From Ciona intestinalis (lineage: Eukaryota > Chordata > Ascidiacea > Phlebobranchia > Cionidae), in contig NC_020167.2 of assembly GCF_000224145.3 (NCBI RefSeq), positions 2,301,476 through 2,365,475 on the forward strand: DNA of 64,000 bases. Direction: 5' to 3'. The translations under genes and the position numbers were made by a program. Each line of letters begins with the position of its first letter. The first letter of the stretch is position 1. The notes under the pieces are model-generated. The model saw nothing but the letters and a program-made list of their open reading frames with translations. It was not told the DNA's origin and ran no database searches. Positions 24,101-34,786 of the stretch are shown here, one piece after another.

Positions 24101-27100
24101 AGTGTTAAAAAATGGATACAATATGAACCGTATGAACCGTAACATCATTATTTTCACGCATTTGGCGCCAATCAAAACAATAACCCAACAGTTGTTTCGT
24201 TTTTTCTCTACACTGGCCGCAGATCCACAACACAGGCATAAGTGTTCGAATAAGACTGACGTCCCATATGTTCAACCACAAGGGGGTTTGACTGTACACA
24301 CCAAATTGCGTACAATGGCGTAACGTGATGTGTGATTACTCAACATTGTTGGGAGAGAAACACTTCAAGATGGCCGCTACCCGAATAATGATGATTCATG
24401 GTGACGAATGCAATTTTGCCTCGATGCTTTCGTCATTTCACTTCACGCGTGGACAGAATTGCGTTTGAACATCTGACGTCACTATCGCCAAAGTGTCAAT
24501 GCGGCGCAACACGTTGCCCAATTCCTCATGAATAACATATAAGCTCACAATATGCCAAGGGTGAATCAGAGCACTGCCCACGTATTCGTTAAAGAAAGAC
24601 AATATTATCAGCTAACGCACGAGAACCGCTTCTTACGGGATGTTATTATAGCTTATCAAATATTAATACGCTGCACGGAATATGTGCTGTGAACTAATGA
24701 GAACAGCCCGGTTATAAATCGATACTCTTGGTAGGGAGACTTGCAGAAAACGAATGAGCTCTCCCAGTATGAAAACTTATTTGCGTCGTTACTTACGTCA
24801 CTTTAACCGCGATGCGTTAGCCAAGCGCTGAGTTGTGCTCGTAAATGAAGACCTTTCACGAGAAATTGTGCTCATTTTGCGTACAGCTTATCGCGAAATA
24901 AAGTTTGCCAGTCTTAGCATGTACGTAGGGATACGTGGATGTGGTATTCTTGTAAACGTGACTTGTGCTCATACATATGTAGTTAACGGACCAAACCCGT
25001 AATTGTAAGTTACATGCTCCCCCGTCACAATCGTGATACGTCAGTACTTTTGAAGGTCTATACAAACCAAAGGGAAAATACAAGAGCGTTGTTTGAAAAC
25101 TTGAAACGGTTGTGACAGAAACATGTACCTGCAACAGTTAATAGTAGTGTCTGCCCTATAACTGCTGTAAAAATAAACCAACCCAGGGTGAGTATACAGA
25201 AGTAGTGAGATCGGAATATGTCGAATTCTTTGCGTGGTTGTCAGTTTCATTACTGTATAGGGGTGCAAGAAACTATTTCCCCGCAGATACTAACTGTTTT
25301 CACAGTAAAATATATTCTGTCTAATTCGCGAAGTATGTGGTGGATAAAGCCTTCATGAAGATTGATGCTTCGAAATTTAAGTGCCGCCTTTAACCCTCCC
25401 ACAAACATAGTCAGAAGATGCTACGAGCAACGCCCCTGAACATACACGCACATCACTCTGTGTTAACTCGTTGCTCGGAGCCACGCGCGGTTGCTTTGTA
25501 TCTGCCACTGGCGATGGCAAAGTTTACAGGCTAGAGAGATTGCAGTGGTTTTACATATACCTTTCCACCTGGCTTTAAACGTAATTATTATTCCAGCTCG
25601 CTGTTATCGTTTCGCCTTAACCGACATACTCTACGTCATTGCGAGTTAATCGAAGATAACTAGAACTACTAACTACGCACAAACTTACTTCACCCGGCAA
25701 ACCTCAAAACGGGCAAACAACAACAAATAAAAGTTCTGCAGATAATATACAATTTCTTAAACAACTGCGGGACTTAGGTTCGAGGATGGCGCTGCACGAT
25801 ACACGGTTCTACGTCAGTGAGACTTCCTGCCTGTGACGTCACATTGAGATTTATGTAAGCGGACACCTGTCTCGGGACTCAACAACCGCTAAGGAATAAA
25901 CACGACGAACTGCACGGTATGCACAAGACAGATGCACAAAACTGCGGTCGATTATGTAATAAAAGGGTGGCCCGTATGGTGAATTCAGGCACGTCTGTGT
26001 CAGAAATAAACAACAAACGACCTGAGCGGTTGTACTCAGGCATCTATACCAAGTGACCTGTCGCATGAAAACTCAGCGGAAAGGCACAGATATAATAACT
26101 AATGCTTTGCGCGGGGTGGTGATATTCCTCATTACGATCTACGGTCGTGCGTGGAAGTAAAGGCTGACTTATCACACGAATCATGATATTTCACTGAGCA
26201 CAATATACAAATGCGGATTACGTCAATCATTAATTCCTTTATAGCGCGGTCATGCTCATGCTAGACTCTCGAGTCTTGGGCTCACGACCTCAACCACGAA
26301 ACTGATGGTATTGCTATACACACAACATACAGAGCAATTACTGTTTGCGCAACCAATTGCGTCTTGTCGTATGAAGTCAAGCAAGGCCGAGGATGGATTG
26401 TGGTCAACAAGGACGAATATCGACAATCACAGCCATGAATATCGGAAGCTTTGATGGGAGGTTCAGTCGGGGAACAGACAGTTTGCCCCGGGCACCACAC
26501 ACGTGTCGCTATAGCTGTCCGCGCATAGCAATTACACAACAATCAGCCTATTCATGTTCTGCGCACGGAGCGGGTAAAGGCCCTACAACATGCGACCACA
26601 ACACAGCTTATATGGAAATTAAATAAATTAATAAATCAGGTTCCAGAATCCAACCAATACATCGTTACCACTATAGAGGGAAAGTCCGTGTAACCCTTCG
26701 CACAAATACCAAAACAAATTTGACCCGAGAAATACATCAATAAAAAGAATGATTTATTAAAAAAGATGGCAGACTTCGCACTATCACCCAACTTGTTTCA
26801 AAACCGAAATCTGCCCTAAATGAAAACGAGACAATACCACGAGCCGACACAATGGCACTCGTTTGTGTAAACTGCTGCTGGGAACACGAGACCACATCCT
26901 CAGGTCGCGGACAACTAATGTATTGTCTCGCAGAGGTTGGTTTGATTGCGGGCAAATGTATCGTACAATTCATACTCTCATAAACAGAAAGAAGAAACAA
27001 TTTATTGATGGAAGAGGCGGTGCTTATTGTGCCGCTTGTACTGTAATGGCAATCACAAAGGCAAGTGGGTGCTTTAAAACATATTAACTTAAACAAATAA

Positions 27101-29403
27101 AGCTAAATGGACCCTACTAAAATAAACCAGCGAATTACGGAGTAAAGCAGTAGCGCCTACAATTGTACATACATTTGCTCGATGCTAGCGGGCATGCATT
27201 AAGCCGCGGCGCAAGTTCGGGCAGCTTCGAGCGTATTAGACCGAGATTGTATCTTTATTTCAGCTATAATAACCAAGGAGAAGGTAGGATGGGGACTCGA
27301 TGATCAATTATTAATAGGTCGCGCTCCTTCGAGACAGGGAAATCGGTTGGTTCGGGCTGTGCAGGCCTAGGGTTCCTGAATGAAATTTGCACTCGGATCG
27401 TTGTTGATTGTGCGCTTAGTATAATTACCTTTCGACGCCGACAGATCTGTTTCGCAGCTTAAACCGCTCGCGGAAGGTTTGGGCACACGCGCCTGCTTTG
27501 TAAGTGCTGCTATTTTATAAATGCATGGGTGATTTGTCGGAGTTTTTTGGAACTCGTCAAGGGGTAATCATGAAATATTAATCGCGACATTTAGTAATTA
27601 ATGCATAAGCCGGGTGTTATGTTGTACTCTCTACAAAAAGCGAAAACAGCGCAGTAAAAAAACGACGTGTCTAAAATTACAGCTTGATCACAGCCCTGTT
27701 CTTCGGGTTTTTTATAATTACCACACCGAGACTTCGAGACATGCTCACGGTCAACACGTGCGCGGTGTGAGAGACCGACGAGGCGACCGATGGGAATCTG
27801 CTCCATCGGAAACCATTCAACACAGGACAAAGCGGGCCCATCGTAGCATTTATACACGCGCAGACTATTCGTGCTGCCGCGCGAGCAGCGGTCTCCCAAC
27901 CAAAGAAGCGCTTGGGGGCAATGGACGCATGTCGAAGAAACGGAAACACGTTTTTTCACGCTGGGAAGGTATAATAGCAATTGGTTATAACAGATGATAA
28001 CTGAAACTAAAGTAGTGTATGATAGAATGAGATGTCCCGCGTCACTGTAATCGCTGTAGGAGAACCACCCACGCATACTTTATATTCCCGTCCTATGTTG
28101 CGTGCCGATGGTTTAATCATCGTACGACCCGTGTCGTATTGACCAAGCACAGTGCTCATATTTTGATGTTTCGCCACGCTCGCGTCATACCAATCCAAGG
28201 GAAAACACCATAGAAGCACAACGCAAACAGTTTCTGTTCGGGCAGTACGACGATTCCCATGCGCACTACTATTTAGTTACGCGGTGGCGCGTGTTTAACG
28301 AAAGAGGATGTGACATCACACAAAGCAAGCGTTGCTTTCCAAAACAAATAAACATGTTCAGAAAACTGAACAAATAATAAAACGATTTTTTAATAAAACA
28401 CACAATTCCCTTTGCTGGCCAAACATCACATATTACAGCCAGGGTAAGGTAGACCTCCATTACAATTAATTGCAGTTTTCCTTCCTTTCCATTCAGTCCA
28501 TACAGTATTCTCAAATCAATCAAATAGAGCAGTGCACTGCATAGGCAGACAATGCACTGGTGGTTAGATAAGACACTCATATTACAAACTTTATAACCAA
28601 ATACCCTGCATAGTCATCCATTTTATCATTCGACAGAATAAACAGCTCAAATATCACTAAAAAACAGCTTAAAGAATACACATATGAAAAATATATACCA
28701 GGCTCTGTGTATATACCACTATTTGACACCACTTAAAATTTTAAATGAACAATATTAATATTCATTTAATGAGCACACAAACTGCTCAGAAAAGAATTAC
28801 GTTGTGATCTAGCAGTTAATCAACTCTCAACGACCTACTTAAATACCCAGATAGATTGCATAAACTATATTTGGGCCAGAAGCAGCTAACATAAATGAAT
28901 CTTCAAATTGTTTTACACATTACAAATAAAAAATGTAAGAAGAATAAATGCTTCCTCCGGTTAATACTTACATTTTTGTATTTTCCCGTCTTCTTTAGTT
29001 TGTTCTCTTGCACCTTTTGCATAAGCATAGCAGTGTTCATGCGGTCCACTTCTGCTCGCATATGCTGAGTGTTGTGCTGCCGTACTTGGCAATCCTGGAG
29101 AAGCAGTGTTTATGAATAAATCATACACACTATGGATTCAACATTGATCAGTTTTCTTTTGCGAGATACATACAGCCATACATTAAATATTAGTATATTA
29201 CCAAACATGATATTTTAGCTGGTTAGACCATTCATTTACAATTTACAGTGCTATTGTTAAACATACATTACTTGATCAATGCAAATGATTACCTGAGTAT
29301 GCTGTTTGCAGTTCTCAACTCTACGTCTAAGTCGGTTTAAAAGCAGATGCCGATTGTGAGGGTAGTTGGCACAATCCCCCGATGACATACTAACACTTTG
29401 CAT
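15167..29403 (-). CDS. MAML: Mastermind-like Notch transcriptional co-activator, 15 coding exons, about 1064 aa
   Basis: Nuclear co-activator expected to bind the CSL-Notch intracellular domain complex through its N-terminal helix. Exons: 29293-29403, 28972-29094, 21197-21262, 20468-20723, 19994-20128, 19586-19782, 19329-19508, 18519-18811, 17902-18410, 17668-17790, 17232-17475, 16864-16979, 16360-16529, 15959-16175, 15167-15621; every junction keeps phase. The family-defining helix is LLLNRLRRRVENCKQHTQDC (residues about 21-40), followed by a basic stretch KVQENKLKKTGKYKN and LKRKLE. The rest is Gln/Asn/Met/Pro-rich and low in complexity, with polyglutamine runs, typical of Mastermind. An acidic segment (MQDTELGGITDLINDSDFE) and a short KAQQLKELAEKR element resemble conserved MAML patches. 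The C-terminus is acidic/hydrophobic (TDLTLINELLDGK). Length is close to human MAML1. The start is the first Met after the last upstream acceptor that is not the tiny uORF; the frame stays open upstream, so a 5' extension is possible. Confidence 0.9.
16615..16812 (+). mobile_element. Palindromic MITE copy 7
   Basis: Orientation A, starting TATAGTAAGGTGGAAGGAAG and ending TTTCCCCACCCTACTGTATA. It is more diverged than most copies. It lies in the Mastermind intron between the exons at 16360-16529 and 16864-16979, about 50 bp from the donor of the latter. Confidence 0.88.
19369..19430. repeat. Polyglutamine-coding trinucleotide repeat
   Basis: Near-continuous TTG/CTG triplets on plus, read as CAA/CAG on minus inside a Mastermind exon. 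They encode two Gln runs interrupted by His-Leu. Shorter Gln-coding runs occur at about 20508-20535. Mixed CAA/CAG codons make this a moderately stable microsatellite. Confidence 0.85.
21263..28971. other. 7.7 kb intron of the Mastermind gene
   Basis: It separates the exon encoding the end of the N-terminal basic region (28972-29094) from a 22-codon exon (21197-21262). Other introns in this gene are mostly under 1 kb. Much of it, about 21.4-28.3 kb, is visibly less AT-rich than the flanks and has no MITE copies. It holds a TGACGTCA at 25834 and several long open frames (21369-21842 minus, 23381-23845 plus, 27591-28076 minus) with no recognisable motif. A long first intron with enhancers or an alternative promoter is a plausible reading, not demonstrated. 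Confidence 0.55.
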
Positions 29404-29459
29404 TTGATGGTTAATAGTTAGCAGTTTTTCAGCATCAGCAGTAGTTGTATTGGCTAGTC

Positions 29460-29474
29460 TTACTTCCTGCACAT
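29460..29474 (-). promoter_or_regulatory. Short upstream ORF before the Mastermind start
   Basis: If the exon begins at the TATACAG acceptor (29476), the first ATG reads M-C-R-K-stop in another frame, 57 nt upstream of the chosen start. An alternative acceptor 10 nt further in (CATGTGCAG) would remove it. It may temper translation of the co-activator; this is inferred from sequence only. Confidence 0.3.
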
Positions 29475-29476
29475 GG

Positions 29477-31037
29477 CTGTATACAACAAGAGAAATTGAC
29501 AATTGTTACAATTTTTAAATTTTCATTTTATAGTTATACATGTTTTATGTTACCTAGACTCACATAGACAAATAAGATGAAGATGAGAATGTGCATAGTT
29601 ACATATATCGTTTAGTTGCCACCCACTTAATAGTACAAGTGTAGCTTTCTGCCTTTCAGTACCAAATTCTTAGATTTACTAAACTAGCAGTTTTTGTGTC
29701 TTAATGTCATTCTAACTTTATAACCTTTTTTTCTCCATACTATTAATGCTTCAAGTAAGGGCCCATCTTGCTTTCAACACCGCATTTACTATGAATTATT
29801 AATCCTCGTGCACTTCTGTAGAGAGCAGACAAAATAATGCTTGTTATTGTGGACCGCTGTCACTACACTACAGATTCCTATGCAGCGAACTTTAGTTCAC
29901 AAAGAATTTAATACAAAAATGTGTGTAAACAAAAAAGTTTACCACAAAAAGGACAAAAACTTGGCAGACCCTGTATGTACACGAATAATAACTTTTACTA
30001 AACTGCGCGTAAAACTACTTATTCTGTTTCCTTCACATTGTTTACACATTTAAGTATTGTTCAAACATGTATTCACTTTATAAAAGTTTAATTGACAAAT
30101 ATTGAAATTGGTAAATTTAACGATAATAACCTGCAATGACACAACGCCGTTTAAATCTGCTACCTCTTCACGCTTCCAAGCGATATGAACTGTTATGAAA
30201 CAACCTTCTTGCTAAGCACTAGAATCAGAGCAAAAGCGCGATGGCAGTTTCTCGATCACAACGCAAGGGCTCGCGCAGTGGGTTTCTTTTATTCTCTTCG
30301 CGTTTCCTACGCGGCCAGACATCGCGACCCCTTTATGCTGGTCGTATCTGACTGGCAGTCTTTCTCTGCGTGTTTCTTCTGTGCTTGAAAAAACGGTTTC
30401 TTTCAGGCATACGACTAGAAACGATACTAAGCTATCCCATTGCTTCTGATAGATAGTGAAGGTTTTACGAAAGAACCCACCGTCCAGACACATGGCGCGC
30501 AAGTAGTGTCATTACAAAATTTATCACTTAACATAATAAATAAAGCTGCGCTGATCGTTTTAACATGCAATAGGGCCAATTACGAGATAACATCACTTAT
30601 AGCCACTCCTAATAGATTTTCTCATAAACCTCTCCAAGTTAAAAAACTTTCGAGGAATGCACTTCAAAATTAAAAGTAATACCCTTTATTGTAACATATT
30701 GTCTAGGTTTTTCAATTATGATTATATCCTAATCTGGTGTAAATAACGTTTATGCATGTAATTAAAAACGATATATCATTAAGCGAAACAGCGGTTGACT
30801 AAGTTTGTTCGCCGGGCGCATCGATCCTTAAATCAGGCTTAAACAGAGTACGATTGTTTACAACCCAGCAATATGTAAAATTCCACGACGGGGTTAACTT
30901 AGCTCTATTAATACCACTTACACGAAAGTTGCTTATGTAACTTTTACTACATACTCACATCGAAAGATGTAACTTATATTGCGAAAGCCGTAAATTTTAT
31001 TGCAAAATATTCTGGGATTTTGGTAACTTTGGATCGC
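29477..31037. other. 5' region of the Mastermind gene
   Basis: Presumed promoter, 5' UTR exons or leader of Mastermind on the minus strand. The 96-codon minus frame near 30212-30502 has no recognisable content and may be part of a 5' exon. No repeat was identified here. Confidence 0.4.
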
Positions 31038-31240
31038 ATAGTAGTGCGGCGTTAGATGGGACATCTTTAGCTCATATAATGGAAAATTATTCGATTCCTC
31101 ATCGTGTTTTAAACAAAACCAACTGTCCATAGGGGTCGTAACGATGCGGTTTTATAATTCTTTGAGCGTTCTTTGTTTACTGTCAAATGGGACGAGAGAA
31201 TCGAAGGAAAAAGTGTCCCATATTCCCCCAACCCACTATA
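31038..31240 (+). mobile_element. Palindromic MITE copy 8
   Basis: Orientation A, somewhat diverged: left end TAGTAGTGCGGCGTTAGATG, right end TCCCATATTCCCCCAACCCA then CTATA. It is the first of five copies in 1.6 kb. Confidence 0.85.
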
Positions 31241-31391
31241 CCTACCAAAATGTAATACCTACCAAAATGTAATATAATATTTATATTGATTTTAGATTAC
31301 TAAAGTGTGATACCAAGCGTAGCAGTGTACGGCTTAAGGGCGCCTCTAGCGGCAACCACACTAAGTTGAACAAAAATGTTCCCTATTTCAA

Positions 31392-31584
31392 TATAGTAGG
31401 GTGAGGAAAAATGGGACACCTTTTTTTCACGTTCCATTTGGAAATAAACAAAAAAAAAACATCCAAAGAAATATAAAACCGTTTCCTCACGACTCCCATA
31501 GACTAATTTTAATTGTTTAAAACACGATCAGGGTATTTCGAAATTACGTTCTAAAAATGTCCCGTTTCCCCCCACCCTAATATA
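31392..31584 (-). mobile_element. Palindromic MITE copy 9
   Basis: Orientation B, starting TATAGTAGGGTGAGGAAAAA and ending TGTCCCGTTTCCCCCCACCC. The core reads TTGTTTAAAACACGATCAGG. Confidence 0.9.
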
Positions 31585-31644
31585 TCTATCATTGTCCGAA
31601 TAAACTTTTAATTTTAACACCATTTTGATACAGCTGCTTTGATC

Positions 31645-31836
31645 TATAGTAGGTCGGGGGAAGATTGGACACCTTTTCTTTCTATGTTATCATCCCAATC
31701 AGTAGTAAACAACGAATATTCAAAAAGAAACCGTATCCCCACGACTCTAGTAGACTGTTGTTAATTGTTTAAAACAAGAACAGGACATTTAGATATTAGG
31801 TGCTAAAGGTGTCCCATCTTTCCCGTCGCTACTATA
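31645..31836 (-). mobile_element. Palindromic MITE copy 10
   Basis: Orientation B, starting TATAGTAGGTCGGGGGAAGA and ending TCCCATCTTTCCCGTCGCTA, with ACTATA at the edge. Confidence 0.9.
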
Positions 31837-31859
31837 TATTAACGTTATTTCGTGTATAG

Positions 31860-31935
31860 AGCAGTATAGCTCAGTGGTTAGAGTGCTAGCGTTATAATGG
31901 GTGATCTGCGAGTTAGGACGCATTCTTCAATAAAT
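31860..31935 (+). other. tRNA-like sequence, probably a SINE head or tRNA pseudogene
   Basis: AGTATAGCTCAGTGGTTAGA is a good tRNA D-arm/A-box sequence, but the expected T-arm (B-box) is degraded to GAGTTAGGACGC. The stem pairing expected of a working tRNA is not apparent. It sits between two MITE copies. Confidence 0.45.
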
Positions 31936-31946
31936 AAAAGAATCTA

Positions 31947-32143
31947 TATAGTGGGGTGGGGGAAGATGGGACACCTATTCAACCAATTTTCTCCTCCAAT
32001 TTGGTAGTAAACAAACTTTTAACGATTTTTTATAAAACCTCATCCTCACGGCTCCCGTCGACCGTTGTTAATTGTTTAAAACACGGTCAGGATATTTGGT
32101 TATTATGTGTCAAAGGTATCCCATCTTCCCCCACCCTACTATA
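31947..32143 (-). mobile_element. Palindromic MITE copy 11
   Basis: Orientation B. It is one of the best-preserved copies: TATAGTGGGGTGGGGGAAGA at the left and CCATCTTCCCCCACCCTACT then ATA at the right, so both inverted repeats are nearly intact. Confidence 0.93.
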
Positions 32144-32157
32144 ACTTGCTTTATTCT

Positions 32158-32376
32158 TGTTTGGCAGGAAAACGACAGTCGTTAAAACACGAGTACTCTG
32201 TTTCATACACTTCTTTCCCGCTTACGACTTCCCACATATGTAATTTTGTCAGTGGTGCTGACAGAGGTGTATTGCCCAGGAGGACGCATACGCCCATGAT
32301 AGTAGCAACGACGATCCTTGAACAAGTAACCTTTGGGTGTGAGGCAGGCGCGCAAACCACTGAGCAAGACATGTTT
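32158..32376 (-). mobile_element. SINE copy, reverse orientation, between two MITEs
   Basis: Tail-to-head reading: GGCAGGAAAACGACAGTCGT at the left, then CATACGCCCATGATAGTAGC, then a head-like GCAGGCGCGCAAACCACTGA. These match the reverse complement of the SINE at 12807-13125, with internal deletions. Confidence 0.65.
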
Positions 32377-32442
32377 ATATACCATAATGAGCTTTTATGT
32401 CCTTGTTTAAGACACCTCACGGTAATTACCGATAGCTACTAA

Positions 32443-32639
32443 TATAGTAGGGTGGGGGAAGATAGGACACTTTTTCGTTTAGTTTTCTCTTTCCATTTGG
32501 TAGTAAACAAAGAACATTCAACGAATTATAAAACCGTATTCTCACGACTTCCACAGACCGTTGTTAATTGTTTAAAATACGATCAGGCTATTTGAATATT
32601 ATGTATTAAAGTTGTCCCATCTTCCCCCACCCCACTATA
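32443..32639 (-). mobile_element. Palindromic MITE copy 12
   Basis: Orientation B with near-perfect ends: TATAGTAGGGTGGGGGAAGA at the left and TCCCATCTTCCCCCACCCCA then CTATA at the right. This is the best reference copy for the terminal inverted repeat. Confidence 0.95.
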
Positions 32640-32941
32640 TGTATATCCCATGAAATTGGCCAGTCAGAAAAACAAAATAACCTCATGGTGTATTATACGC
32701 AGTAACTATTTATGTAGCTGATGACCCCCCAGCACACAAGTATAAAAGTACATCCATCTTCTATCCATGTAAACCGAAATTATTAGTTACAGAAAAGTTA
32801 AAAAATATAGTACTTCGTAACGTATAGCCGACAGGGACAGTGTATATATCACTTACTAAAAAAATCACCTTACACTGGTATATAGGTTTTGTATTGCGCC
32901 ACAAAAAGTGTATTTTAGGAGTAACGGATTATGAACCGACA

Positions 32942-34786
32942 TCACATCGTCATGAAGGTCTTCACCATCGGTATCCATTTCCCTTCTTTCCTCATCGCTT
33001 CTCTCCACAGGTCAGTAACATCTTCTAGTTTGCCGCCATTTTCGAGCAGCATCAGGTAGTATGTGCTAAGGCGTAGCAGTCGACCGTACGCTTTGGCACC
33101 CCGTCTGTAACGCTCTGCCTTTTCAGTCAGCTTCAGCTTCATCTGCAGTCCAGCAATCAGTGCAGTTAGTGCAGCGATGAGACACTGGGCGGCCTGCGTC
33201 CAATAAGTCACATTGTATCGAGAATCTTGGAGAGCCAGGCGTCGGTAAAACCCAAACCGGGGCACAATGCTCTGTCTCACCTGCACTTTTAATGTTTTAA
33301 AGCCATATTTCCTGCAAACTGTTACTAAAGACTAAGCCATTTGAAAGTTACGTTGGACCTATGTACACAGGTGAACGACGTCGTGTTATACACCCCATAT
33401 AAGCGTAACTTATTGGAGGGGGGACTTAAGAAGTAAGCCAATATATAGAAACGCTAATCGTGGAGTCTAATTCAACGGGTCGAGAGAAATAATATTTCCA
33501 TTTACTATTGATCCCTACAGCGCATTACTATACTCACTTGAGCACGTTTTGAGGTTATGTCAAATATTTCAGCCAGCTGATGTATAAGCATTTGGCACAT
33601 TTGCATCATAAGGATAAAAAAGTTGATGCCAAACGACCAGCGAGTATAAGAAACAGCTTCCCTTTCCCACTTCTGCGATTTCTTTTTGAACCTATCGTGC
33701 ATCTCTTTTATGAGACCTGCGTGATCGATCTGCAAAAAAGTTAGCCCTGATTGAACTCATTTACCATAATATATAGTAGGGTGGGGAAAATGGGACAGCT
33801 TTTCATTCTATTAGTCCGGCCCATTTGATATAGCGAAAAAAGAACATTTAAACAATTATAAAAACCCGCATCCTCATAGCTCCCATAGACCGTTAATTGT
33901 TGATTGTTTAAAACGATATTTTGATAGTATGTGCTAAAGGTGTCCCGTTCGCCCTCTCCTACTGAGTTTAATATTTCATTTATCTCTTTGAAAACAATAG
34001 CCAAGTTCATTGAAAAAACGTAGAGGGAATAAAGAGCAAAACGACAGTCGTTAAAAACATACAATGGGTAAAGTTAAAAAGCGTGGCAGTTATAAAATAC
34101 ACTGTGACACCGCCTCCAAAAAATGCGTTTCATCATAGACTAAAGATACCATGGTTCCACTAACAAAGCAAACGAATCCCGAGTTGTGGAAAGTAATCAC
34201 GCTTAAAGGCCATGGAATGCGAAAAGTTATTAAAGCAAACAAGGAACGGTAAACAAAAGAACAAGAACTTAGTTTAGGTGCTAGGTTCTAACACAGGTAG
34301 CTAGAAGTTTACCTTATTTTACATTTAGGAGATACTTTGTATACATGGGCGATATGGGCCTATATGGTCATATAGACACATGGCTATACATTACCTTGTT
34401 CACATCAGCAATCTGTATGGAATTTGTAAAGCGCTCAATATCTCCGCCGATCTCATCGTTGTCGTCCAACGAATGACCATCCGCATTATCAAAAAATGAA
34501 ACCACTCTGGGTTCCCGAGGATTTAGCTTGGAAGTAGAAGCGATGCTGCTTCTATCGACAGTAGAAGTATGACTGGCGGTATCTCGTTCTTCTTCGTCAT
34601 CGCTGAAGAGACCCGGATCTGATATGAATTACACAGTGAACTAAGTTAAAGCGACATTGTACCAATATAAGTTTTTGTAAGTTTTGAAAGCAAACCTGTC
34701 AGGGAAGTGGGTTTTGTTGCTGTGGAGCCATCGTCGCCCTTGTCCGTGATCAGGTCATTGGGCTTTCGTCTTCGCATAGTAGACAT
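32942..34786 (-). CDS. Two-transmembrane protein with SLATT-like C-terminal region, 4 exons, 281 aa
   Basis: Exons: 34696-34786, 34395-34618, 33538-33729, 32942-33280; phases agree and both ends are defined (ATG and stop). Residues 1-105 are polar and rich in Ser/Asp/Glu (FSDDEEERDTASHTSTVDRS), probably cytosolic. Residues 106-135 form a charged helix. Hydrophobic segments lie at about 136-158 (WSFGINFFILMMQMCQMLIH) and 195-215 (WTQAAQCLIAALTALIAGLQ). A basic helix follows (KLTEKAERYRRGAKAYGRLL). Charged helix, TM, TM, then a helix with an AERYR..A..Y..L pattern is the layout of SLATT domains, known from bacterial conflict systems and from fungi. I recognise no animal orthologue by name, so the domain call is an inference from pattern; the gene model itself is well supported by splice phase. 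No signal peptide is seen. Confidence 0.75.
33772..33964 (-). mobile_element. Palindromic MITE copy 13
   Basis: Orientation B, starting TATAGTAGGGTGGGGAAAAT. The right end is degraded (GTGTCCCGTTCGCCCTCTCC). It lies in intron 2 of the SLATT-like gene, only about 40 bp from the acceptor of exon 3. Confidence 0.88.

Noticed and set aside
27591-28076. Overlapping open frames of 161 (minus) and 127 (plus) codons
   Set aside because: They lie in the Mastermind intron on opposite strands of the same DNA and neither has a recognisable motif; expected in the less AT-rich stretch.
31860-31935. Functional tRNA gene
   Set aside because: Good A-box but degraded B-box and no clear acceptor or T stems; it sits among repeats.
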